A DNA stretch of 64,000 bases from Telmatactis stephensoni (taxonomy: Eukaryota; Cnidaria; Anthozoa; Actiniaria; Isophelliidae), in assembly GCA_029948255.1 (NCBI GenBank), contig JALIZF010001875.1:1035286-1099285 (forward strand). Direction: 5' to 3'. This document shows, piece by piece, positions 19,908 through 28,397 of the stretch (position 1 is the first letter of the stretch; every line of letters starts with the position of its first letter). The position numbers and the translations under genes were made by a program. Under the pieces are notes generated by a model. It did no database searches and was not told the DNA's origin. It saw nothing but the letters and a program-made list of their open reading frames with translations.

Positions 19908-21131
19908 TCTAGAGAATGCACAAATATATGTAGATTAACTGAACTACTGTGAATAGTCAGTTGCGTAAAGAAAGCAAAATTTCCATTCACCAGAAATTTT
20001 AGCGATATCATCCGTGTATCATGTGGCTTAAATTAACACCAAAAGGAGGAGTATCAATTGGCAGCACTCATGTTTTGTCCATTGATTTGGTACCAAAATC
20101 TCGTCTGGCCCATGGACTAAAAGAGATTTTACCTCTTTGAAGAGCAGAACATTGGAATGCAACTTTATATCGTCTTGCTTCGATCGAGCACATAACGGCG
20201 ATGAAAAACTCATAAAAGGACATTGTCCTTCCTGAGAAATATCACTAAACAGTACCTGGCTTTGCTGAACACTTCCACTAATACAAAGCAGGATTCAGTG
20301 GATTCCAGGGGTATGATAAATCTGAATAACAATGGCAACTTAGCTAGAAAACAAAGACTCCAACTTGATCGTGAAATCGCGTGCATGGTCAGCGCAGTTG
20401 TCGTCTTGGTATACTTTTAAGTGATTCACTGCTGACCATAAATTCAGATCATTCCAAGCATATTTTGATGACGTCACAAATCATCGTTCACTCTACATGT
20501 CTACATGCCAAAATTTCCAGATTGCAAGCTGACATATGGCCTAGGCCACTTCCGTCGTACTTAACACAGGAAACCATCGCTTCGCTCGCAGCAACAACAA
20601 GAAATATGTTCCAATAAATCAAAGAACCCGTTACATAGCCATATCATGAAAATAAAGCCATGTGAAGATTGTTTTTTTATTTATTTACTCGTTTAGAGTA
20701 GGAATAGTGTACCATGAATAATCAATGAGCCGTTAAGTAAATACAGTAAATGTACCAAATGATAGTGGTCTAAATATATCGTCAAAGTTGAATTAAGAGT
20801 TTTCAGTTTCACTCATACGAAAATATATATGCCAAATTAAAGCTTAAACATTAAAGATACATGATCCGGGTAGGGATTTCAACATTTTAGCCTTTTCGTG
20901 GGATATCGACGATTCTAAAAACTTTCACGGACATTCTTTTGTCATTTGGTGAGCCCTATGCATGATGCACATCAGAGCTATAAGAGTATTTCTTAACAAA
21001 TATTTTGACATATTGCCTAAGAATCACAATGGCGGAAAAGGGTGTATAACTTTTGTCGATGAAAAAGAATTTAAACTCGAGAAAATGGTTAAGTCGAACA
21101 TCCGCGCGGTCATGGTGTCGAGGCTGTAAAA
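19908..21131. other. Left flank of the array, no gene recognised
   Basis: Only short chance frames are seen. Around 20620-20850 the sequence resembles 12215-12390 and 13150-13250 (AATGAGCCGTTAAG, ATATCGTCAAAGT). It therefore belongs to the older diverged duplication of the region. Confidence 0.5.
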
Positions 21132-21452
21132 ATAGCATCAAACGGGGCATATGATGGGTCACGGGGATTCGTTCTCTTACCTCATCTTCTCTTGTTGTTA
21201 CTTGTTGTTACCAAGAATATATTTCAGTCGTTTGAAACCGGTCAACGTACATTTGCTTCTTCAAAAGCATCTAATCAACAGATTTCCCAATGTTCATTCT
21301 TTGTTTACAGGGATTTCAATGTTAGTGCAAATAGGTATTCTATACATCAACATAAAAGTACAAATAAAGTACAGCATTTCAGTATACAAAAAGTAAAGAG
21401 TAATGATAGTGATAATGATATATGTTCATAGTGCAGAATACTGCTTTTTTAT

Positions 21453-21742
21453 ACACCTATTTCAAAAAAGGTTGTCGTACGAGAGGTCTCAAGCCCACGC
21501 GACTAGACCGAAAAGGAGTATGGGTAGTAGCAAAACTTCACTTTCTTTTCAGCTTTGGTATTGACTTTAGCATCAGTAAGTGAAGTTCTGCAGTGTATAA
21601 GGTCAAAGCAAGCTGAATTCGATAAATCGTGTGTAATTTTTGTGGTTTTAAGCTGTTTTATATCTTCAGTAATTTCTTCCCATACTCCCTTTCGGGTGTG
21701 TTGCGTAGGCTTGATACCGACAACGTTTATTGAAATAGGTGT
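21453..21742. mobile_element. About 290-bp MITE in the leader region of copy A
   Basis: ACACCTATTTCA and TGAAATAGGTGT form the outer ends. Pairing continues inward (GTTGTCG...AGTATGGG with CCCATACT...CGACAAC) for about 75 bp. The equivalent place before copies B-F reads CTGCTTTATTTATATCTTAAGG without it, so it is unique to copy A. The flanks suggest a TA duplication. A truncated relative lies at 3095-3176. Confidence 0.85.
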
Positions 21743-21967
21743 ATGTTAAGGCAATTAATACTAGCTGTTTCAGATTTTCTTTTGGAAAAGAAACTTCGTC
21801 AAAGACTTCAATGCTTGAATTTTTTCGACATACTGATTTTTCCTAAGAGCAAAGCTAAGCCTGCGTGCACAATAAATCCTTGTACATACAAATAACGAAA
21901 CATGAACAAATGGAATATTATATCAGAGTAAACTCATTTTAAACAATGTGGTTTTCCTTCTTTCTAG

Positions 21968-22096
21968 ATCTATAGAGACAAAGAGAATATGAATTCCATG
22001 CCATAGTCTTTCTATCAGTTAGCACTGATTTACTTTGACTGAATCAATAAGTAACTCGTGGAGTACACGAACTGGAAGGCGTTGAATACAATAAAG
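21968..22096 (+). promoter_or_regulatory. Putative leader exon of copy A with uORF
   Basis: A pyrimidine tract and acceptor CTTCTTTCTAG precede this segment. It contains ATGAATTCCATGCCATAG, a 5-codon uORF (MNSMP, stop), before the main frame. An upstream donor exon was not identified, so the intron is inferred. Confidence 0.45.
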
Positions 22097-25000
22097 ATGG
22101 AAGAATATTGTCGCTTAGCTAGCACGCACTATGAGTCAGGAGACTACAAGGAAGCAATTGAATGCTATCACAAGTACCTAACAGTTGCTACAGAGTTGAA
22201 TGACAAAAAGAGTATAGGTCAAGCATACTATGGCCTAGGACAAATCCACTATATGTTAGAAGACTACAAGGAAGCAATTGCATTCTATCACAAGAACCTA
22301 ACACTTGCTACAGAGTTAGATGACAAGGAGAGTATAGGTCAAGCATACTATGACCTAGGAAAAACTCACTTCCGGATAGGAGAGTACAGAGAAGCAAATG
22401 AGTTCAATTACAAGTCCCTAACACTTGCTACAGAGTTAAATGACAAGAAGAGTATAGGTAAAGCATACTATGGCCTGGGGATAATCCACTGTGTGCTAGG
22501 AGACTACAAGGAAGCAATTAATTTCTATCACAAGAACCTAACACTTGCTACAGAGTTGGATGACAAGAAAAGTATAGTCCAAGCATACTATGGCCTAGGA
22601 CTCGTCGACATTAAATTAGGAGATTACAAGGAAGCAATTGAGTTTTATCACAAGTCCCTAACAATTGCTACAGAGTTGGATGATAAGAAGAGTATAGGAC
22701 AAGCATACCGTGGTCTAGGAAAAATCCACTGTTCGTTAGGAGACTACAGGGAAGCAAATGAGTTCTTGAACAGGAACCTAGCAGTTGCTACAGAGTTGGA
22801 TGACAAGAAAAGTATAATTGAAGCATGCTCCATCCTAGGAGCATTCCACAGTATATTAGGAAACTACAAGGAAGCAATTGAGCTCTTTAACAGGAACCTA
22901 ACAGTTGCTACAGAGTTGGATGACAAGAAAAGTATAGGTGAAGCATGCTCCTTCCTAGCAGCATCCCACATAAAATTAGGAAACTACAAGGAAGCAATTG
23001 AGCTCTTTAACAGGAACCTAACAGTTGCTACAGAGTTGGATGACAAAAAGAGTATAGTTGAAGCATGCTTCGCCCTCGGAACATCCCACGGAAAATTAGG
23101 AGACTACAAGGAAGCAACTGAGTTCTATACCAAGTACCTAACAGGTGCAACAGAGTTGGATGACAAGGAGAGTATACGTCAAGCATACCATCACCTGGGA
23201 GAATCCCATTTTGTCTTAGGAGACTACAAGGAAGCACTTGAGTTTTATCACAAATATCTAAGAATTGCTACAGAGTTGAATGACAAGAAAAGTATAGGTC
23301 AAGCATGCTTCGGTCTAGGAGCATCCCACAGTTTATTAGGAGACTACAAGGAAGCAATTGAGTTCTATAACAAATATCTAAGAATTGCTACAGAGTTGAA
23401 TGACAAGAAAAGTATAGGTCAAGCATGCTTCGGTCTAGGAGCATCCCACAGTGTATTAGGAGACTACAAGGAAGCAATTGACTTCTATAACAAGTCCATA
23501 ACAGTTTTTACAGAGTTGGATGACAAGAAGAGTGTAGGTCAAACATACCGTGGCCTGGGAGAAACCCACATTATCTTTGGAGACTACAAGGAAGCACTTG
23601 AGAATTATCACAAGTACCTAACAGTTGCTACAGAGTTGAATGACAAGGAGAGTGTAGGTCAAGCATACTGTGGCCTAGGAGATATCCGCTGTGTGGAAGG
23701 AGACTACAAGGAAGCTATTGAGTTCTATCACAAGTACCTAACAGTTGCTACAGAGTTGAATGACAAGGAGAGTATAGGTCAAGCATGCTATAGCCTAGGG
23801 ATGACCCACTGTTTCATAGGTGACTACAAAGAAGCAATTGAGTTCTATCGCAAGTACCTAACAGTGGCGACAAAGTTGGCAAAGGAGAATGTTGATTTAG
23901 CATACATGCGCATAGAATACACTCTCAAGAGTCTAGGAAGACACAAGAAAGTAAATGAGTTCGCTCACGAATTGCTGAATATTTCAATGGAAAGAAATAA
24001 CAGGAAATTAGAATACGTTGCTCTAAATGCAATAAAAGATACCTATTTACAGCATATGGGGAGTCAAGAAGTCATCGAGTATTTTCAGGATAGGGTTACT
24101 ACTTATGAAAAGGTGCAGAACAGAGAACATCAAGCATTAGTAATGGATGTCATAGGTGACTTGTATAATTCACTTGGAAACCTCACGAAGGCAGAGGAAT
24201 ATTTTAAAGAACAACTGAAGCTGTCTAAGGAAATAAACTTTGAATTCGGTGTGATAAGAGCATATATTGGTTTGGGAAGACTCCGGATGGCAACTGAAGT
24301 CAACAAAGCTACACAGTATTTCAAAGAGGCCATTAATGTTGCAGCTAAGATTAATGATAAGGAAGAAGAATTAAATGCTCTTTGTGATTTAGGACTTTTT
24401 CACGTTGCAACCAGTAATTTTAGTGAAGCCATTTCTTGCTTCACTGAAATAATATCAGCCTACAGAAGATACAATCGTGTTTATGGTCTAAAAGTCATGA
24501 GTTTTGGCATTTTGGGGAATTTATGTCTTGGAAAATGTTACTTTGAACTTTCATTTTCTGACAAAATTACCATAAGCGATGAGACTAACAATGAGTGCGA
24601 TTGTATTGAAAAAGCAGAAATGTACCTAAGAGAAACCATCAAAGCTACAGATTTCTTAATCCTGCACAGTGGTTTCGTGGATGATTTAATGCGCTCGAGC
24701 TCCTCAATCGTTAATGATTTTATTTCAGCGTACCACATGCTGACAGAAATTCTTTTTCAAAAACAACAGATGCACGAAGCACTGTTAATATCTGAGCGCG
24801 GAAGAGGTCGTTCCTTGAGCCATCTTTTAATTAGAAGATACCTCATTTTTCCTCAAGACATACCTGCATTGGACCGTTCATTGTCAACTTATGAGGATAT
24901 TGAACAATTTCTTCAAAGCAGCAAGTTATCTATAGTATTTTATACTTTAGGACACAGGCTATTAACTTGGGTTTTGGTCCAGAACCAACCCATTCAAATC

Positions 25001-26194
25001 AATGAATTTGATGATTTTCAAGAAATCAAACGATTTTGTCGTGAAATATATGCAAGAGTGGAAGACAAACGCACTCTGTTCGGTGAATTGTTTGTTGAAT
25101 GCCTTATAGACGAGGCTTACGGCAAAATGAAAGTTAAAGATGAGATTCAATGTGAAGACCGATCATTGGATGTATACACCAAAACACGTGGTGACATCAA
25201 TGAAGGGAAAGCTGACAAGACCGATTGTAGTGATAGGGACCCTGGAAGTACTGGAGCACCATCAAATCAATCGGAACAAGACTATAAGACCACTTTGGAG
25301 GACCTTTTTCATGTTCTGGTTGCTCCAGTTCAAAGTAATCTAACTGAGGAAGAAGTTGTCATCGTTCCACAAGGGTCCGTGTACTTGGTGCCATTTGCAG
25401 CCCTGAGGGATCCAAAGACTGGACGATTCTTATATGAAACGAAACGTATAAGAATTGCTCCCTCATTAACATTACTTAAGACCTGGCAAGAATGTCCGCC
25501 AGGCTATAACTGTGAAGAAGGCGCATTAGTCATCGGAAATCCAACGGTTGGAACAGTCATGTTCAGAGGAAAAGAACAAACTCTTCCCCGTCTTCGTGCA
25601 GCACAATTGGAAGCTGAAATTATTGGTGGACGTCTTGAAGATGAAGTTATTGGTAAAAGCCTTGAAGTGACAGTTTTGACAAGATCCCAAGCTACAAAAG
25701 AAGAAGTCAAGAAAGAACTAGCCAAGGGCTTTGCTGTCATCCACATTGCAGCTCACGGAGATTCACAAAGAGGAGAAATTGCTCTTGCTCCTTCAGAATC
25801 AGCCAAACAAAAAGGCATTCCACAAGAAGAGGACTATCTGTTGACCATGAGGGAAGTACAACAAATTGGTATTCGTGCCAAGCTGGTAGTTCTGAGCTGC
25901 TGTCATAGTGGTCGTGGGGACATCGAACCCGAGGGACTGATAGGGATAAGCCGAGCATTTCTTGTTGCAGGAGCTCGTGCGGTGATAGCATCTTTGTGGG
26001 CTGTAAATGATCTGGTCACCTTGAGCTTTATGAACCAATTGTACTATTTCTTGAAGAGTGGTGACAGTGCCAGTGCAAGTCTTCAAAAAGCCATGGAACA
26101 GGTACGCAAAGAGGACAGTCATCCAAGGTACTGGGCTCCATTCTATCTTATTGGTGATGACGTCACTCTTTTTAAGAGTGACTTAAATGAATGA
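22097..26194 (+). CDS. TPR-CHAT protein, copy A (15 canonical TPRs, start codon changed)
   Basis: The frame is open from 22058 to the TGA ending at 26194. The codon that is ATG in copies B-F is GTG at 22058, so initiation is assigned to the next in-frame ATG (22097, context AAGATGG), giving about 1365 residues. It has one more 40-residue TPR than the other copies: the unit containing HSLLGDYKEAIEFYNKYLRI, a near-perfect 120-bp duplication (about 23333-23452). The CHAT core is intact, with the His of IAAHGD at 25754-25756 and the second Cys of LSCCHSGRG at 25901-25903. Other private differences include ATTGCATTC (Ala for Glu) in TPR 2 and a MITE in its leader region. It is the most diverged member of the array and sits at its left end. 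Likely cytoplasmic: no signal peptide or membrane helix is seen. Confidence 0.9.
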   Translation: MEEYCRLASTHYESGDYKEAIECYHKYLTVATELNDKKSIGQAYYGLGQIHYMLEDYKEAIAFYHKNLTLATELDDKESIGQAYYDLGKTHFRIGEYREANEFNYKSLTLATELNDKKSIGKAYYGLGIIHCVLGDYKEAINFYHKNLTLATELDDKKSIVQAYYGLGLVDIKLGDYKEAIEFYHKSLTIATELDDKKSIGQAYRGLGKIHCSLGDYREANEFLNRNLAVATELDDKKSIIEACSILGAFHSILGNYKEAIELFNRNLTVATELDDKKSIGEACSFLAASHIKLGNYKEAIELFNRNLTVATELDDKKSIVEACFALGTSHGKLGDYKEATEFYTKYLTGATELDDKESIRQAYHHLGESHFVLGDYKEALEFYHKYLRIATELNDKKSIGQACFGLGASHSLLGDYKEAIEFYNKYLRIATELNDKKSIGQACFGLGASHSVLGDYKEAIDFYNKSITVFTELDDKKSVGQTYRGLGETHIIFGDYKEALENYHKYLTVATELNDKESVGQAYCGLGDIRCVEGDYKEAIEFYHKYLTVATELNDKESIGQACYSLGMTHCFIGDYKEAIEFYRKYLTVATKLAKENVDLAYMRIEYTLKSLGRHKKVNEFAHELLNISMERNNRKLEYVALNAIKDTYLQHMGSQEVIEYFQDRVTTYEKVQNREHQALVMDVIGDLYNSLGNLTKAEEYFKEQLKLSKEINFEFGVIRAYIGLGRLRMATEVNKATQYFKEAINVAAKINDKEEELNALCDLGLFHVATSNFSEAISCFTEIISAYRRYNRVYGLKVMSFGILGNLCLGKCYFELSFSDKITISDETNNECDCIEKAEMYLRETIKATDFLILHSGFVDDLMRSSSSIVNDFISAYHMLTEILFQKQQMHEALLISERGRGRSLSHLLIRRYLIFPQDIPALDRSLSTYEDIEQFLQSSKLSIVFYTLGHRLLTWVLVQNQPIQINEFDDFQEIKRFCREIYARVEDKRTLFGELFVECLIDEAYGKMKVKDEIQCEDRSLDVYTKTRGDINEGKADKTDCSDRDPGSTGAPSNQSEQDYKTTLEDLFHVLVAPVQSNLTEEEVVIVPQGSVYLVPFAALRDPKTGRFLYETKRIRIAPSLTLLKTWQECPPGYNCEEGALVIGNPTVGTVMFRGKEQTLPRLRAAQLEAEIIGGRLEDEVIGKSLEVTVLTRSQATKEEVKKELAKGFAVIHIAAHGDSQRGEIALAPSESAKQKGIPQEEDYLLTMREVQQIGIRAKLVVLSCCHSGRGDIEPEGLIGISRAFLVAGARAVIASLWAVNDLVTLSFMNQLYYFLKSGDSASASLQKAMEQVRKEDSHPRYWAPFYLIGDDVTLFKSDLNE
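23333..23452 (+). repeat. Extra 120-bp TPR unit unique to copy A
   Basis: This 120-bp unit is nearly identical to the neighbouring 120 bp (one obvious change, AGTTTATTAGG versus AGTGTATTAGG). It is absent at the matching place in copies B-F, which accounts exactly for the 40-residue length difference. Confidence 0.85.
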
Positions 26195-26533
26195 GTAAAG
26201 CGTCTTTATAGAGAGGGGTAACCCGTTACATACTGTAACTGCATTCGACTTAAAAACAAATCAAGTTAACCGATACGCACTGTAGCTCATGAGATCTGGA
26301 CACACTATTGTTGTAACCTAACAACTTAGAGACAATTACCGATGTTCACAATTCACGTTGTCATCTCTCTAACATTAATTCGTTGATAGCCTTCTTCAGC
26401 AAGCATTTGGACGCCAATTCCTAACTGGAATGGCACTTCTCTACCAGCTATGAACACCATGTGATCAGTATGATGGTACGAAATGGGATGGTTGTGGACT
26501 AATACTAAGATTGTTCATCACTTGTACGCGCGC

Positions 26534-26645
26534 GTGCTGTGTGCAGATTTAGAGCACACGAGGATACACGAGAGAGTGTTAAGAGCACGAGGCATAGCCG
26601 GGTGCTTTGATCAATCCTCAAGTGCTCTAAATCTGCACACAGCAC
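26534..26645. mobile_element. Hairpin element in spacer A-B
   Basis: GTGCTGTGTGCAGATTTAGA and its complement form 24-bp perfect ends about 110 bp apart. This is a short foldback or MITE carried by every unit. Confidence 0.75.
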
Positions 26646-27166
26646 AGCGGGCAAGTTTTCTATGTCTTTTATATAATACAACGTCGGTTATCGAGCAAAT
26701 TCAGTATATTTGCAGTATACGCTTCCTTCGGCCAATGAGAGCGTTATATGATGGCTATTTTATAACTGTGAACTAGGTGAACTTTTGCTGTTCCTGTTGC
26801 CAGCTATTGCAGTTGCTATGACATCTGAAAACATTTCTCTTGTAGTCTGCTGTGTTGATCCTGTACTAGGTGATTATCCTATCAAGAAACCTCAATCGAG
26901 CTCTATACATTTACAAGGGAAATTATGTGTCAGATATTTATCAAGCACTAGCTCTTTTAGCTGCCAGGGAGCGATTGGCATCCTTTCCTAAACAAACTTT
27001 AATCGGTTAGTTTTATAATCATTGCTAACACTGTGATTGTTTGGAAAAGTAATATATTTGAATAAAATGTAATTGTCCATTTCTAAAACTTGTGTTGTTG
27101 TATCAAGCGCTAGGTTGCCCGTTTGTAAACATTTTTAGATCGCTCGCAGCACTTCACTTTCTGTTA

Positions 27167-27464
27167 AGGCTTACCCCGGGCCCTAAAATCGACGTTATTT
27201 TGGGCGATCTTGGACGATCTTAGGCGATGTTAGGCGATATTGGGAAATTTTAGCCATTTCGAGTTGGCGCTCTTAGGCGTTCTTGGGCATCTTTTGCGAT
27301 CTTGGGCGATCTTAGGCGATCTTAGGCGATATTGGGAAATTTTAGCCATTTCGAGTTGGCGCTCTTAGGCGCTCTTTGGCGATATTGAGCGATCTTGGGG
27401 GATCTAGGGCGATATTAGGCGATGTTAAGGTATATTAGGCGATTTTAGGGCCCGGAGTAGGCCT
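27167..27464. mobile_element. 298-bp MITE with GGGCCCTAAAATCG ends, spacer A-B
   Basis: The left end AGGCTTACCCCGGGCCCTAA is matched by the right end GGGCCCGGAGTAGGCCT. The interior is a TTAGGCGATCT-type short repeat plus an internal duplication of ATTGGGAAATTTTAGCC...GCTCTTAGGCG. The empty site in the inverted fragment at 19433-19907 (CTGTTAGAAACGG) defines the insertion; the target duplication looks like CTGTTA with a later CGG insertion. Confidence 0.85.
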
Positions 27465-27495
27465 CTGCGGTTAGAAACGGCTAGTTATATTGTAT

Positions 27496-27634
27496 AATGC
27501 GGGTACTTCGCATGGGACTTCGTGTCCCGTTTGTACCCACCTCTTGGACAGTGCCTTTGTTTTGTTGTTTTTCTACTTTCTTTAATTTTTGTATTTTAGT
27601 TATGGTTTGTCCAATAAAGTTGCGGAAAAAAAAA
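27496..27634 (+). mobile_element. Short poly(A) retroposon, spacer A-B
   Basis: About 139 bp absent from the empty site TTGTATCAATACTAAC. It starts with a stem (GGGTAC...GTACCC around GGGACTTCGTGTCCC, 27501-27538). It ends with AATAAA (27613-27618) and nine A residues, as expected for a SINE-like or 3'-truncated retroposed transcript. No tRNA or 5S promoter boxes were recognised. Confidence 0.65.
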
Positions 27635-28303
27635 TACTAACAAATCTACGGTCGGCGTAAGATATCAAATCAAATATCATATCAAATCTTCGTTTTGCAG
27701 AGGAATGTTTTCGTATGCGAAAGCTCGCGTGCTCTCGACCAATCAGATTTGCCCTACATATAGCATCAAACGGGGCATATGATTGTCCAAAGACCTAATA
27801 CGCGGGATTCCTTCTCTTACCTCATCTTCTCTTGTTGTTACCAAGAATATATTTCAGTCGTTTGAAACCGGTCAACGTACATTTGCATGCTTCTTTAAAA
27901 TCAACAGATTTCCCAATATTCATTCTTTGTTTACAGGGGTTTCAATGTTGGTGCAAATAGAATATTCTATACATCAACATAAAAGTACAAATAAAGTACA
28001 GCATTTCAGTAGAAGAAAAGTAAAGAGTAATGATAGTAATAATGATATATGTTTATAGTGCAGAATACTGCTTTATTTATATCTTAAGGCAATTAATACT
28101 AGCTGTTTCAGATTTTCTTTTGGGAAAGAAACTTCGCTAAGACTTCAATGCTTGATGAATTTTTTTCGACATACTGATTTTTCCTAAGAGCAAAGCCTGC
28201 GTGCACAATAAATCCTTGCACATACAAATAACGAAACATGAACAAATGGAATATTATATCAGAGTAAACTCATTTTAAACAATGTGGTTTTTCTTCTTTC
28301 TAG

Positions 28304-28397
28304 ATCTATAGAGACAAAGAAAATATGAATTCCATGCCATAGTCTTTCTATCAGTTAGCACTGATTTACTTTGACTGAATCAATAAGTAATTAAGTC
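28304..28397 (+). promoter_or_regulatory. Putative 5' leader exon of copy B with uORF
   Basis: A long pyrimidine tract and TTCTTCTTTCTAG acceptor end at 28303. The 94-nt leader contains an ATG AAT TCC ATG CCA TAG uORF (28325-28342) and ends in AAGTCATGG, a good start context (G at -3 and +4). Acceptor, uORF and start are unchanged in copies C-F. The donor exon is not identified. Confidence 0.5.

Larger units (their letters stand above)
26195..28303. other. Spacer between copies A and B (prototype of the array spacer)
   Basis: About 2.1 kb without a credible gene; short frames here begin at non-ATG codons or overlap the inserts. In order it holds the hairpin element 26534-26645, the 298-bp MITE 27167-27464, the poly(A) retroposon 27496-27634 and AT-rich leader or promoter DNA with a CCAATCAG box near 27740 (shared by all spacers between copies). 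The promoter of the next gene most likely lies in the last 700 bp. Equivalent spacers lie at 32416-34524, 38636-40744, 44856-46961 and 51067-53175. Confidence 0.6.

Noticed and set aside
23028..23237. Minus-strand frame recurring in every TPR-CHAT copy, and other antisense frames in the CHAT part
   Set aside because: They repeat only because the sense gene repeats; no start context, domain or independent conservation.
26785..26991. 68-codon hydrophobic frame in each spacer (LLFLLPAIAVAMT...), a possible companion gene
   Set aside because: It begins at TTG, not ATG, in a eukaryotic setting, and is disrupted after copy F; no evidence of a partner gene in the unit.
27783..28058. 91-codon frame upstream of each copy
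   Set aside because: Starts at a non-ATG codon (ATT GTC CAA...), overlaps the presumed promoter or leader, and has no recognisable domain.
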